In this document: piece after piece, positions 1 to 8,721 of the stretch
Numbering within the stretch: position 1 is the first letter of the stretch
Layout: the number at the start of each line of letters is the position of its first letter
Position numbers and translations under genes: made by a program
The notes under the pieces: generated by a model
The model's database searches: none
What the model was told of the DNA's origin: nothing
Seen by the model: only the letters and a program-made list of their open reading frames with translations
Assembly (NCBI GenBank): GCA_934693135.1
Contig: CAKUVA010000025.1
Location: 1 to 30,514, forward strand
Source of the DNA: an uncultured Bacteroidales bacterium
Lineage (GTDB): Bacteria; Bacteroidota; Bacteroidia; Bacteroidales; UBA932
Reading direction: 5' to 3'
Length of the DNA: 30,514 nt

Positions 1-28
1 GAAATAATATAAACATAATAAATTTGAT

Positions 29-1000
29 ATGGTGAATACAATGGATGCTCCTTATGTTGTAGGTGTTGATGTAGGTGGTCAGACCTCTAAAATAGGAGTC
101 GTAGATATGCGCGGACAGGTGCTTGCTCAGACGGTTATCCGTACTGATACTTATGATGAGATCGATCCTTATATCGCAGAACTTGCCGATGCTATCAATA
201 AGGTTATTGCCGATGCTGGAGTAACTGGAAAGGTTCGTGGAATAGGACTTGGTATTCCTAACGGAAATTATTATACAGGAGAGATAGAAAATGCTGTAAA
301 CCTCAAGTGGGGTAAATCTGGCACTCTTCCTGTTGCAAAGCTCCTTTCTGATAAGATGGATGGACTTCCAGTGGCTCTTACTAATGATGCCAATGCTGCT
401 GCTATGGGTGAAATGACTTATGGTGCTGCCAGAGGAATGAAGAATTTCATAATGATTACACTTGGAACTGGAGTTGGCAGCGGCATAGTGATTAACGGAG
501 AGGTGGTATACGGACATGATGGATTTGCTGGCGAGCTTGGCCATACATGCGCAGTGCGTCATAATGGACGCCTCTGTAATTGTGGAAAAACGGGTTGTCT
601 CGAAACCTATGCTTCTGCTACAGGTGTTGCGCGTACTGCTCGTGAGTGGCTTGACATGAGTGATGAACCTTCTGTTCTCAGAAGTCTTGACAATATATCT
701 TCAAAAGATGTTTATGAGGCAGCCAAGGAAGGAGATAAGATGGCTCTCAAAATTTTCGAGTTTACTGGTACAATGCTCGGACAGTCTTTTGCAGATTTCA
801 TCGCGTTCAGTTCACCTGAAGCTATTGTTCTCTTCGGCGGTCTTGCAAGATCTAAAGAGTTTCTCCTTGAGCCTATTGAGAAGGCTATGAATGCCAATGT
901 GATGAGCTTGTGGCGTAATAAGGTGAAGATAGTTTTCTCTCAGTTGAAGGAATCTGATGCAGCCATTCTTGGGGCATCTGCGCTTGCTTGGGAATTATAA
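29..1000 (+). CDS. ROK-family sugar kinase (probable glucokinase)
   Basis: A ROK-family (repressor/ORF/kinase) protein, probably a cytoplasmic ATP-dependent hexose kinase acting on glucose or a related sugar such as N-acetylmannosamine. The N-terminus has the phosphate-binding DVGGQTSKIGVVD loop (about residues 14-26), followed by TNDANAAA with the likely catalytic Asp120, the LGTGVGSGIV phosphate loop (about 145-154), and the ROK zinc signature CNCGKTGCLE at 183-192 with an upstream His near 172. No helix-turn-helix precedes the kinase domain, so this is an enzyme and not a ROK repressor. At 323 aa it has the usual glucokinase length. ATG at 29 or at 41 (Met5) could both be the start, because the homologous region begins after Met5. 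It stands alone and is closed by a strong terminator. Substrate specificity cannot be read from sequence; family assignment is firm. Confidence 0.9.
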   Translation: MVNTMDAPYVVGVDVGGQTSKIGVVDMRGQVLAQTVIRTDTYDEIDPYIAELADAINKVIADAGVTGKVRGIGLGIPNGNYYTGEIENAVNLKWGKSGTLPVAKLLSDKMDGLPVALTNDANAAAMGEMTYGAARGMKNFIMITLGTGVGSGIVINGEVVYGHDGFAGELGHTCAVRHNGRLCNCGKTGCLETYASATGVARTAREWLDMSDEPSVLRSLDNISSKDVYEAAKEGDKMALKIFEFTGTMLGQSFADFIAFSSPEAIVLFGGLARSKEFLLEPIEKAMNANVMSLWRNKVKIVFSQLKESDAAILGASALAWEL

Positions 1001-1012
1001 TTAGTAATTAAT

Positions 1013-1060
1013 ATATTAGAGTGGGGTCGACAAATTGCCAACCCCACTCTAATATTTTTT
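1013..1060 (+). terminator. Intrinsic terminator after the ROK kinase
   Basis: A perfect 15-bp inverted repeat (arms 1013-1027 and 1041-1055, core AGAGTGGGGT/ACCCCACTCT) surrounds a 13-nt loop and runs directly into a T tract at 1055-1060. This is a textbook rho-independent terminator for the plus-strand gene. The minus-strand fmt reading frame ends at 1094 and runs into the same hairpin, but in that direction only an AT-rich stretch follows and there is no clean T tract, so bidirectional use is possible but weaker. Confidence 0.93.
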
Positions 1061-1093
1061 AACGCTTACTTAGTATTTTGCACATGGCAAAAA

Positions 1094-3571
1094 TTATTTT
1101 CTTGTTTTGGCGATTTCTGCTTTAGATGTGCCAATGGTTGCAGACCACTCTAATGGGTTCCTGAAGCCTGATAGAAAAGCTTTGACTTCCATCCTCTTTT
1201 TGCCAGCAAGTTGTAGATCTGTGATGGAGATAGCTCCGTCTGCTGTCTTTATGGCGAAGAAACTCTTTCCATCGCTGAGAACCTGACCAGGTGTGATAGC
1301 GGAGTTCTCTTTTCCAATATTTTTCAACATTGACAAGAACTCATTACCCTCCACTTTTTCTCCGAAAAAGACTTTTAGTTGGATAGGTGAGGATTCATTA
1401 TCATGCTTCAGCTCAGTGAAAGCTGTTGGGTATGGACTAAGACCTCGAATAAGGTTATAAATATTCTTTGTCGTGTCGTCCCAGTCGATATGGCAAAGTT
1501 CTCGAGTGAGTTTTGGTGCTGGTTTAAGAACCTCTGACCCTTGGATGAAACTGCGCTGAACACGCGTCTCTACGTTTTTCTCAATGATTCCCTCTACAGT
1601 CTGAACCACGAGATCTGCGCCGATAGGCATCAGTTTATCATGAAGATCCCCAGCTGTATCTTCATCGGAAATCCTACATTCCTGACGAAGAATGATGCCT
1701 CCTGTGTCAATGTCTTTGTCAATCATGAATGTCGTTACTCCACTCATCTTTTCTCCATTGATCACTGCCCAGTTGATAGGAGCAGCACCTCTGTATTGAG
1801 GTAGAAGTGCGGCATGAAGGTTAAATGTGCCATACTTAGGCATTGACCATACCTCCTGCGGCAGCATCCTAAAAGCGACTACAACAAATAGATCTGCATT
1901 CAGAGCAGCAAGTTCTTTCAGAAATTCGGGGTCTTTTAGTTTTATAGGCTGTAGTACTGGAATTCCTTGCTCTACAGCGAATTTCTTTACAGCGCTTTCG
2001 TTAACTTTAAGTCCGCGTCCGCTTGGCTTGTCGGCTACAGTGACGACGCCTACGACATTATATTTGGCCTCAATAAGAGCCTTTAGGGGAGCGACAGCAA
2101 ATTCTGGCGTTCCCATGTATACGATTCTTGTCTTTTTAAATATGTTCATGATTCTACTTTTGACTTTTCTCCACCATGTGCCGAAATTTTCTGTATTGAA
2201 CAATGCCGAGTCATTGATTGCTTTCCATGTGAAATACATTCCTATTGGAAATAGCACAATTGTGGAGATGAATACTCCTGCGGCAGCCGAGATTGCACCA
2301 TCTTTTGCGAGCTTTGTTCCAGTTATGTCAATGACCCAATAAAGAACGAAGAATAGTACAGCGATTATAGCCGAGACTCCAAGTCCACCTTTCCTGATAA
2401 ATGCTCCGAGAGGTGCGCCTATGAAGAAAAGAATGAAGCATGCGAGCGCTTCCGCGAATTTCTTCAGCAGTTCCACGTCGGTCCTACGCAGGATGTACAT
2501 ATAGCTATAGACATCGTTGCCGTAAGTTAATGTGGTAGAACGATAGTCTTCAGCTGCAGCCGCAGCTGCTTCATAGGCTCTCTTTTCTTCGTTTTGACTA
2601 GCCCATTTCTTGACTTTATTATAGTCAAATGGTGTGACGCTATTGAATGTTATGGCCGTGTCGAGCTGATTAGCCCTGCGTAGAATTCTTTTTGAAAAGA
2701 ACGAACCAGTATTAGTCACCCTTGAAGAATCATTTAGTCTTGTTAAAGAGTCTTTGCCGTGTTCAAGCTGGCTAATGTTCATGGCTCTAACTTGATCTCC
2801 GAACTTACTTTGTTCAGATTTCTTGAAAGCATAGTTTTGGAGCGGAATTATCATGTCCTGCTGGCTGAAATTTATCTTCTGCAACTGGAGAGACGTGTCT
2901 CTATAAGACATTTTGTTGGTCTCCTGATAGTTCACTCCGCTGAACATCTGGAATGTTAGATAGTCTTTGGCTTTGGACATTTTAAGCATCGCAGAATCGG
3001 CAAGAGTTACACTTGTGTTTCCCTTGCCAGCCGTATGGTCATATACCATGACCCCATGCATAATTCCTGTTTTGTCATCTTTCGACTCTATGCGTAGTAC
3101 ATAGCCATCAATTCCATCATAGAATGTTCCGGTTGGTATGTTGATTTCTTCTTTGGTTTTGCCGATATCATCTCGCAATGTGAAGATCTCATTATATGCT
3201 ACAGGAACGAGATTATTCACAGCAAAAAATGCCAACACACTGATTACTGCTGCACATAATATCAGTGGCTTGAGAATTCTTGCTAGCGACAGACCTGCTG
3301 ATTTCATGGCGATCAGCTCGTTGTTTTCGGCGAGTTGCCCTACGGTCATGACCGAAGCCAACAGTGTGGCCAGAGGTAGGGAGAGCGGAAGCATTGTGGC
3401 GCTACCCCAACCGAGGAATTCAAGTATAATCTTGAGCCCCAGGCCCTTTCCTACGAGTTCGTCAATGTAGAGCCATAGGAACTGGAGCATGAGGATGAAT
3501 ATAACGACCAGAAGGATACCGAAGAACGGTCCTAAAAATGATTTTAGTATGAACTGATCGAGTTTCTTCAT
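1094..3571 (-). CDS. fmt: LptF/LptG-type permease fused to methionyl-tRNA formyltransferase
   Basis: One uninterrupted 825-aa frame contains two complete proteins. Residues 1-474 are a YjgP/YjgQ (LptF/LptG) permease, the inner-membrane part of the lipopolysaccharide export transporter: three N-terminal membrane helices (about 8-33, 50-78, 99-121), a periplasmic domain of about 240 residues, and three C-terminal helices between 368 and 454. Residues 475-825 are Fmt, which formylates Met-tRNAfMet using 10-formyl-THF. It begins MNIFKKTRIVYMGTPEFAV, as free-standing Fmt does, and keeps catalytic Asn584 and His586 in FNLHAALLPQYRG, Asp622 in DIDTGG, and the LSPYPTAF motif. The fused Fmt would lie in the cytoplasm, which fits the permease topology. 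Met475 could also be an internal start giving free Fmt of 351 aa, slightly longer than usual. It lies 63 nt downstream of alaS in the same direction and is probably cotranscribed. Family identities are firm; whether the product stays fused is unknown. Confidence 0.9.
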   Translation of the reverse strand: MKKLDQFILKSFLGPFFGILLVVIFILMLQFLWLYIDELVGKGLGLKIILEFLGWGSATMLPLSLPLATLLASVMTVGQLAENNELIAMKSAGLSLARILKPLILCAAVISVLAFFAVNNLVPVAYNEIFTLRDDIGKTKEEINIPTGTFYDGIDGYVLRIESKDDKTGIMHGVMVYDHTAGKGNTSVTLADSAMLKMSKAKDYLTFQMFSGVNYQETNKMSYRDTSLQLQKINFSQQDMIIPLQNYAFKKSEQSKFGDQVRAMNISQLEHGKDSLTRLNDSSRVTNTGSFFSKRILRRANQLDTAITFNSVTPFDYNKVKKWASQNEEKRAYEAAAAAAEDYRSTTLTYGNDVYSYMYILRRTDVELLKKFAEALACFILFFIGAPLGAFIRKGGLGVSAIIAVLFFVLYWVIDITGTKLAKDGAISAAAGVFISTIVLFPIGMYFTWKAINDSALFNTENFGTWWRKVKSRIMNIFKKTRIVYMGTPEFAVAPLKALIEAKYNVVGVVTVADKPSGRGLKVNESAVKKFAVEQGIPVLQPIKLKDPEFLKELAALNADLFVVVAFRMLPQEVWSMPKYGTFNLHAALLPQYRGAAPINWAVINGEKMSGVTTFMIDKDIDTGGIILRQECRISDEDTAGDLHDKLMPIGADLVVQTVEGIIEKNVETRVQRSFIQGSEVLKPAPKLTRELCHIDWDDTTKNIYNLIRGLSPYPTAFTELKHDNESSPIQLKVFFGEKVEGNEFLSMLKNIGKENSAITPGQVLSDGKSFFAIKTADGAISITDLQLAGKKRMEVKAFLSGFRNPLEWSATIGTSKAEIAKTRK
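2147..2149 (-). other. Candidate internal start codon for free-standing Fmt
   Basis: This ATG is Met475 of the fused frame and sits exactly where a normal Fmt protein begins. About 17 nt upstream on the minus strand is a purine-rich GGTGGAGAAAAG stretch, which is too far away for a canonical ribosome binding site; Bacteroidetes rely little on Shine-Dalgarno pairing. Independent initiation here is an inference from family length and N-terminal similarity. Confidence 0.4.
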
Positions 3572-3634
3572 CTTCTTCTTGGAATTTTCTTTGCGCCTGC
3601 AGGGAATTTCACTTCCCGGCAGACATATAAGGTT

Positions 3635-6253
3635 TTACGCAGTTGCAAGCTCGATGAGCTTTGCAAGCGCGTCTTTCAGACCTGCAACATTCTTGCCGCC
3701 GGCTGTTGCGAGACCTGGCTGTCCGCCACCTCCTCCGAGGATGAGCTTGGCTGCTTCGCGGATATCCTTGCCTGCGTTCTTTCCGCCTGCAACGAGGTCC
3801 TGCGAGTACATCAGCACGAGGTTAGGCTTCTCGGCATATTCGAATGCAGCGGCGAATACAAACTTCTCGCTCTGTTTCTGGAGCATTCCTGCCACATTCT
3901 TTATCATGGCAGGATCCACGGAGTTTGTGAACTCCACAATCTTGAGGCCGTTTATTTCCTTCGCATTCTTGGAAAGCTTCTCGGCGAGCCTTGCAGCCTT
4001 CTCCTGCATGTAGCTTTCAATCTCTTTCTTGTAGCCTGCATTCTCGTCGATTACCTTGCGGATAGCTTCGCCGAGGTCAGGAGTGTTGTTGAAGAAGGAC
4101 TTGGCGCCTTTCAGGGATTCTATGAGTGCACGTGTGTGCATCCATGCGGCCTCACCAGTTACAGCCTCGATACGTCTTACACCTGCTGCAACGGCTCCCT
4201 CTGACAAGATCATGAATGAGCCTATCTGGCCTGTAGCCTTTGCATGTGTACCTCCGCAGAGCTCAACGGATTTTCCGAACTTTACGACTCTGACTTTGTC
4301 GCCGTATTTCTCGCCGAACAGGGCTATAGCACCCATAGCCTTCGCTTCATCCATTGTAGCATCTCTCTTCTCTTCGAGAGGATAGTTTGCACGGATAAGT
4401 TCATTGACTCTTTTTTCTACTTTCTCGATTTCTTCATCAGTCATCTTGGAGAAGTGTGAGAAGTCAAAGCGTAGGTAGTCAGGACATACATAGGAGCCTT
4501 TTTGCTCAACATGTGTCCCGAGAACCTCGCGGAGAGCCTGGTCGAGCAGGTGCGTAGTGGTATGGTTGTTCGTGATCTTCAGCCTCCTGTCAGCGTCTAC
4601 ATGAAGTGAGAATGATTCTGTGCAGTCTGAAGGAATGCGTTCGGCGATGTGGATGGTGAGGTTGTTTTCCTTCACGGTGTTGAGAATGTTGATTTTTTCT
4701 CCGCTTTCCGACTCAATGTATCCGGTATCGCCGACCTGTCCGCCCATTTCTGCGTAGAATGGTGTGCGGTCAAACACGAGCTGATACATGACCTTGTTCT
4801 TCTGCTTTACGGTGCGCTGCTTGATGAGTCTGACATCATCTATGTCGGTGTAGTCATATCCAAGGAATTCCTCCTCCTCGCCGTTGTGGTACTGGATCCA
4901 GTCTCCGAACTCGTTGGAGGTAGCCTGGCGTGCTCTGTCCTTCTGCTTCTGAAGCTCGGCATTGAACTCGTCAAGGTCCACCGTGTAGCCTTTCTCGGAA
5001 GCGATAAGCTCCGTAAGGTCGATAGGAAAGCCATAGGTGTCATAAAGAACGAATGCGTCCTTTCCAGAGATGACCTTGGTGTCTGCTGACTTGGCAAGGT
5101 AGTCGTCCATGAGGCGGATTCCCCTGTCAAGGGTGCGGAGGAATGCGAACTCCTCCTCCCTGATCACGCTCTCGATGAGCTTCTGCTGGTCACGAAGCTC
5201 AGGATATGCACCTCCCATGTCGTCAGCAAGCTGCTGCACGAGACGGCAGAGGAACGGCTCGTTGAATCCGAGGAACGTGTAGCCGTAACGTACTGCCCTT
5301 CTGAGGATTCGGCGGATTACGTAGCCGGCCTTCACATTTGAAGGAAGCTGTCCGTCGGCAATGGAGAAGCTGATGGCGCGTATGTGGTCAGCTATGACTC
5401 TCATCGCTATTTCTGTCTTCTCTGACTCGTGATACTGGTGGCCTGATAGCTCCTCTATCTTGTGGATCATGCCTGTGAATACATCTGTGTCATAGCTGCT
5501 CTTCTTTCCCTGGAGAACCATGCAGAGACGCTCGAAGCCCATTCCTGTATCGATATTGTGGTTCGGCAGGAGTTCAAGCTCACCGCTTGCCTTTCTGTTG
5601 TACTGCATGAATACGAGGTTCCAAATTTCTATGACGAGAGGGTTGCTCTTGTTCACAAGCTCGCGTCCAGGGACCTTCGCAATCTCCTCATCGCTTCGAA
5701 GGTCAATGTGGATTTCACTGCAAGGTCCGCATGGGCCTGTATCTCCCATCTCCCAGAAGTTGTCATGCTTGTTTCCCAGTAGGATATGGTCTTCAGGAAG
5801 ATACTTGAGCCATGCTTGGTGGGCCTCCTCGTCCAGAGAGGTGCCGTCCTCCTTGGAACCCTCGAACACTGTGGCGTAAAGCTTGGTTTTGTCTATCTTA
5901 TAGACTTCTGTGAGAAGCTCCCAAGCCCAGGAGATGGCCTCCGTCTTGAAATAGTCCCCGAAGCTCCAGTTTCCGAGCATTTCGAACATTGTGTGATGAT
6001 ATGAGTCATGGCCTACCTCTTCCAGATCATTATGCTTTCCGCTGACGCGGAGGCACTTCTGCGAGTCGGTCGCCCTATGGGTCTTTGGGGTTACATTGCC
6101 GAGGAAGATGTCCTTGAACTGGTTCATTCCGGCATTTGTGAACATGAGTGTAGGGTCGTTCTTTACGACCATCGGTGCTGAAGGAACGATAGTGTGTCCC
6201 TTTGATGCGAAGAAATCCAGGAATTTCTGTCTTATTTCGTTAGATGTCATCAT
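3635..6253 (-). CDS. alaS: Alanyl-tRNA synthetase
   Basis: Class II aminoacyl-tRNA synthetase that charges tRNA-Ala in the cytoplasm and edits mischarged Ser/Gly. At 872 aa it matches the usual length of about 875. Class II landmarks are [15 protein letters not shown] and [18 protein letters not shown] near the N-terminus. The editing domain has [11 protein letters not shown] (zinc-binding HxxxH) and the partner [13 protein letters not shown]. The C-terminal C-Ala domain ends with a glycine-rich [16 protein letters not shown] segment. The start ATG is followed by the conserved [18 protein letters not shown]. Codons lean towards G/C-ending forms more than in most neighbours, as expected of a highly expressed gene. 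It is probably the first gene of an operon with the lptG-fmt fusion, and is transcribed divergently from the M23 peptidases. Confidence 0.98.
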   Translation of the reverse strand: MMTSNEIRQKFLDFFASKGHTIVPSAPMVVKNDPTLMFTNAGMNQFKDIFLGNVTPKTHRATDSQKCLRVSGKHNDLEEVGHDSYHHTMFEMLGNWSFGDYFKTEAISWAWELLTEVYKIDKTKLYATVFEGSKEDGTSLDEEAHQAWLKYLPEDHILLGNKHDNFWEMGDTGPCGPCSEIHIDLRSDEEIAKVPGRELVNKSNPLVIEIWNLVFMQYNRKASGELELLPNHNIDTGMGFERLCMVLQGKKSSYDTDVFTGMIHKIEELSGHQYHESEKTEIAMRVIADHIRAISFSIADGQLPSNVKAGYVIRRILRRAVRYGYTFLGFNEPFLCRLVQQLADDMGGAYPELRDQQKLIESVIREEEFAFLRTLDRGIRLMDDYLAKSADTKVISGKDAFVLYDTYGFPIDLTELIASEKGYTVDLDEFNAELQKQKDRARQATSNEFGDWIQYHNGEEEEFLGYDYTDIDDVRLIKQRTVKQKNKVMYQLVFDRTPFYAEMGGQVGDTGYIESESGEKINILNTVKENNLTIHIAERIPSDCTESFSLHVDADRRLKITNNHTTTHLLDQALREVLGTHVEQKGSYVCPDYLRFDFSHFSKMTDEEIEKVEKRVNELIRANYPLEEKRDATMDEAKAMGAIALFGEKYGDKVRVVKFGKSVELCGGTHAKATGQIGSFMILSEGAVAAGVRRIEAVTGEAAWMHTRALIESLKGAKSFFNNTPDLGEAIRKVIDENAGYKKEIESYMQEKAARLAEKLSKNAKEINGLKIVEFTNSVDPAMIKNVAGMLQKQSEKFVFAAAFEYAEKPNLVLMYSQDLVAGGKNAGKDIREAAKLILGGGGGQPGLATAGGKNVAGLKDALAKLIELATA

Positions 6254-6299
6254 AATGACTTGTTTTTATTCAAAAATCTATATTCTGCCACGTTTAGGC

Positions 6300-6320
6300 A
6301 CAAGTTTTATAGCAACTTGT
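6300..6320 (-). other. Small stem-loop in the alaS leader
   Basis: A perfect 7-bp inverted repeat (ACAAGTT at 6300-6306 with AACTTGT at 6314-6320, 7-nt loop) lies within the predicted alaS 5' leader. No T tract follows. It could be a structural element of the leader, or chance in AT-rich sequence. Confidence 0.25.
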
Positions 6321-6341
6321 CCCTGCAACCGCAATAAACGG

Positions 6342-6349
6342 CAAAATTA
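6342..6349 (-). promoter_or_regulatory. Candidate -7 box for alaS
   Basis: Read on the minus strand the sequence is TAATTTTG, matching the Bacteroidetes -7 consensus TAnnTTTG. It would give a leader of roughly 85 nt before alaS. No convincing -33 TTG lies at the expected spacing, so support is from the -7 box and position only. Confidence 0.45.
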
Positions 6350-6371
6350 TAACATTTTTCTCAAAAAAGTT

Positions 6372-6379
6372 TATATTTG
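6372..6379 (+). promoter_or_regulatory. Candidate -7 box directly before the first M23 peptidase
   Basis: TATATTTG (followed by C) fits TAnnTTTG exactly. Only six bases separate it from the ATG at 6386, so transcription would begin at or within a few bases of the start codon. No -33 TTG is visible at 19-21 nt spacing. Confidence 0.6.
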
Positions 6380-6385
6380 CAGAAT

Positions 6386-7399
6386 ATGTCGAACTTTAAG
6401 AGGTATAAACTTAATCCGGAGACGTTGCTTTATGAGATAGAAAAAGTCTCGGCCAAATCACGTCTGCTGAAGATGGTTATGCTTGTAGTTGCAAGCATGG
6501 CTTTATCATTCGTGTATCTTTGGCTCATGACCTCTGTGTTCGGTTTTGAACTCCCGAAAACCATAATGCTGAAGAAAAACAATGCAAAATGGGTGTCAAA
6601 CCTTGAACTCATGAACAGACAGCTTGATGCTTATGATGCTACACTTCAGGGACTTGGTATTCGAGATGATGAAATATACAGGAATATTTTCGGCATGAAT
6701 GAGATTCCTATGGAGGTACGTAATGCGGGATTCGGAGGTGTGAACCGGTATGAGTATCTTGATAACATTTCTGATAATTCCATTCTGAAGAAGACAGCTG
6801 TCCGTTTGGATATTCTCACCAAGAAGACGTTTGTGCAGAGTAAGTCTTTTGATGATGTTGAGGCTCTTTCCAAGAGGGCTGGTGACATGGCGTCTTGTAT
6901 CCCTGCTATACCTCCTGTCCTTCCTGATAAGTCTAAGTTTCGTGTTTCGAGCACTTTCGGATATAGATCGGATCCGATTTCAGGAATTTCGAAGATGCAT
7001 ACTGGGTTTGATTTTGCATGTAAACCGGGCAATCCGGTGTATGCTTCTGGTGACGGTGTGGTAAGTTCCGTGTCGTTCGATTTGTTTAATTATGGAAACT
7101 CTGTTGTAATCGACCATGGTTTTGGATATAAAACAAGGTATGCCCATCTTAAGACAGTATTTGTTACTGAAGGTATGAAACTAAAACGTGGGGAATGTCT
7201 TGGTGAAAGTGGAAATTCGGGTAAATCTACAGGACCACATCTTCATTACGAAGTGATGTATCGAGGGAAGTATGTTAATCCTGTGAACTATTTCGATTTG
7301 GATATGCCGATGGATGAATATTCCTCAATGGTGAAGAAGACTGCCGATGAATCGGACAATATAATGATGAGGAGCAATTTCCGAAAATCCTTTAGGTAG
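6386..7399 (+). CDS. Membrane-anchored M23 (LytM-type) peptidase, first of tandem pair
   Basis: A probable peptidoglycan endopeptidase facing the periplasm. One membrane helix (about 29-50) follows a short cytoplasmic segment with the motif YKLNPETLLYE typical of Bacteroidetes M23 proteins. A helical linker follows, then the M23 domain at about 185-300. All zinc and catalytic residues are present: His205 and Asp209 in MHTGFDF, His254 in YAHL, and His285/His287 in PHLHYEV, so it should be active. The frame extends three codons upstream to a TTG, but those bases overlap the promoter box, and ATG at 6386 (337 aa) is the sensible start. Only 6 nt separate it from a paralogue, so the two are surely cotranscribed. 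Role in cell-wall remodelling or division is inferred from the family. Confidence 0.9.
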   Translation: MSNFKRYKLNPETLLYEIEKVSAKSRLLKMVMLVVASMALSFVYLWLMTSVFGFELPKTIMLKKNNAKWVSNLELMNRQLDAYDATLQGLGIRDDEIYRNIFGMNEIPMEVRNAGFGGVNRYEYLDNISDNSILKKTAVRLDILTKKTFVQSKSFDDVEALSKRAGDMASCIPAIPPVLPDKSKFRVSSTFGYRSDPISGISKMHTGFDFACKPGNPVYASGDGVVSSVSFDLFNYGNSVVIDHGFGYKTRYAHLKTVFVTEGMKLKRGECLGESGNSGKSTGPHLHYEVMYRGKYVNPVNYFDLDMPMDEYSSMVKKTADESDNIMMRSNFRKSFR

Positions 7400-7405
7400 G
7401 GAGAT

Positions 7406-8353
7406 ATGAAAAATCAGTACATATTCGACAAGGATTTCAATCTCAAGAAGGTTACGCATTCTGTAAGTGGAGTGCTTCTTACTTGTACTAAGTGGATTAT
7501 TGCTACTGTATCGCTTGCTGTATTTTATTACGTGTTATTCTCCTTGTTTATAAATACCGATGAGGAAAAGAGATTGAAGCGAGAAAATAAGATGTATGCG
7601 AAATTGTATCCTGAAATGGTTCAGAAAGAACGCTTGATTTCGGATGTGGTGAATGACTTGCAACTTAGGGATAATGCTATATATGAACAGATTTTCCATA
7701 CAACGGCTCCTTCGGTTGACCCTCAGAATTCTACTATGTTCATCTTTGCTGGAGACTCTATACAGGAGAAAAATATTGTGGAGTATACCGAAAAAAAAGC
7801 ATTGGCGTTGGACGATATTATTAGCTTGGTAGATTCTAATTTTAGATTCATATTTTCGGATGTGGATGATTCTGCTACACCTCGCCCTCCTATGTCCGTA
7901 CCGTTGTATGGGTTGAAGTATGCTCAGATTGGTGCCTCTATCGGGCAGAAACTGAATCCGTTCTATAAGGTGCCTGCTCGACATAATGGGGTTGATCTTA
8001 TAGTAGGTCAGGGAACACCTGTTCTTGCCGCAGCAGATGGTGTAGTGTCGGATGTGCGCAAATCAGGGAAAGGCCTCGGCAATATTGTTGAAATCACTCA
8101 TGATGGCGGATATATGACTATATATGCCCATCTTGAGGATATTGTTGTTAGGAAAGGGGAGTATGTAAAAGTAGGAAAAAAACTTGCTGATGTTGGAATG
8201 TCTGGCAACTCTTTCGCTCCGCATCTTCATTATGAAGTTCATAAGGATGGTAGAGTATTAGACCCTGTTAATTTCTTTTTCTCATCATTCAGCCCGGAAG
8301 AGTATATGAAAGTGGCATATATGGCTGCAACTACTGGACAATCAATGGATTAA
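7406..8353 (+). CDS. Membrane-anchored M23 (LytM-type) peptidase, second of tandem pair
   Basis: Paralogue of the preceding gene with the same layout: a short N-terminal cytoplasmic segment, one membrane helix (about 30-50), a linker with predicted helices, and an M23 domain at about 165-290. His193 and Asp197 (RHNGVDL), His242 (YAHL) and His273/His275 (PHLHYEV) complete the active site. The linker motif RDNAIYEQIF matches RDDEIYRNIF of the first copy, supporting duplication, although overall identity is modest. Start is ATG at 7406, 6 nt after the upstream stop, with a weak GGGAG at 7399-7403. The roughly 50-nt AT-rich gap to the MerR gene shows no terminator. Confidence 0.9.
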   Translation: MKNQYIFDKDFNLKKVTHSVSGVLLTCTKWIIATVSLAVFYYVLFSLFINTDEEKRLKRENKMYAKLYPEMVQKERLISDVVNDLQLRDNAIYEQIFHTTAPSVDPQNSTMFIFAGDSIQEKNIVEYTEKKALALDDIISLVDSNFRFIFSDVDDSATPRPPMSVPLYGLKYAQIGASIGQKLNPFYKVPARHNGVDLIVGQGTPVLAAADGVVSDVRKSGKGLGNIVEITHDGGYMTIYAHLEDIVVRKGEYVKVGKKLADVGMSGNSFAPHLHYEVHKDGRVLDPVNFFFSSFSPEEYMKVAYMAATTGQSMD

Positions 8354-8403
8354 TTTTCTTAAACTTAAATATTCAAAAACTTTTAAAACAAATTTATTGG
8401 ACT

Positions 8404-8721
8404 ATGGAACGGCTTTATTATTCTATCGGAGAAGTGGCTGAGATGCTCGGAGAAAAAGTGTCTCTCGTGCGTTTCTGGTCAGATTCTTTTTCTAAATTTC
8501 TGAAACCGCATAGAAATGCGAAAGGAAACAGAATGTATACCTTAGCCGACATCAATGTGTTGAAGCAGATATATTTGCTGGTTAGAGGTAACAAGATGAC
8601 ATTAGCTGGTGCTGCCAAAAAGATGGCTGAAGATAGGAAAGGCGTAGCAAAACGTGTGAAAGCAGTGGAAAGCCTTATGGAAATCAGAGCTCAGCTGGAT
8701 GAAATACGCAAGACATTATGA
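8404..8721 (+). CDS. Small MerR-family transcriptional regulator
   Basis: A 105-aa cytoplasmic DNA-binding protein consisting almost only of a MerR winged-helix domain: YYSIGEVAEMLGEKVSLVRFW (helix-turn-helix) followed by NRMYTLADINVLKQIYLL (wing region), then a short helical tail. There is no C-terminal effector domain and no cysteine for metal binding, so it is not a typical metal sensor. It overlaps the next gene by 4 nt (ATGA), implying translational coupling. MerR-like proteins of this size often sit beside alaS and M23 genes in Bacteroidetes; the target genes are unknown. Confidence 0.85.
   Translation: MERLYYSIGEVAEMLGEKVSLVRFWSDSFSKFLKPHRNAKGNRMYTLADINVLKQIYLLVRGNKMTLAGAAKKMAEDRKGVAKRVKAVESLMEIRAQLDEIRKTL

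Noticed and set aside
1013..1060. The terminator hairpin as part of a repeat or CRISPR-like element
   Set aside because: Single copy with a T tract right after a gene end; an ordinary terminator. No direct-repeat arrays were seen anywhere in the window.
6254..6341. T-box or other riboswitch in the alaS leader
   Set aside because: Only one 7-bp hairpin is visible; no T-box sequence, no specifier loop and no terminator/antiterminator pair.
8404..8721. MerR protein as the metal regulator of the distant efflux operon
   Set aside because: It has no cysteines or metal-binding loop and lies 10 kb away in a different, conserved context.
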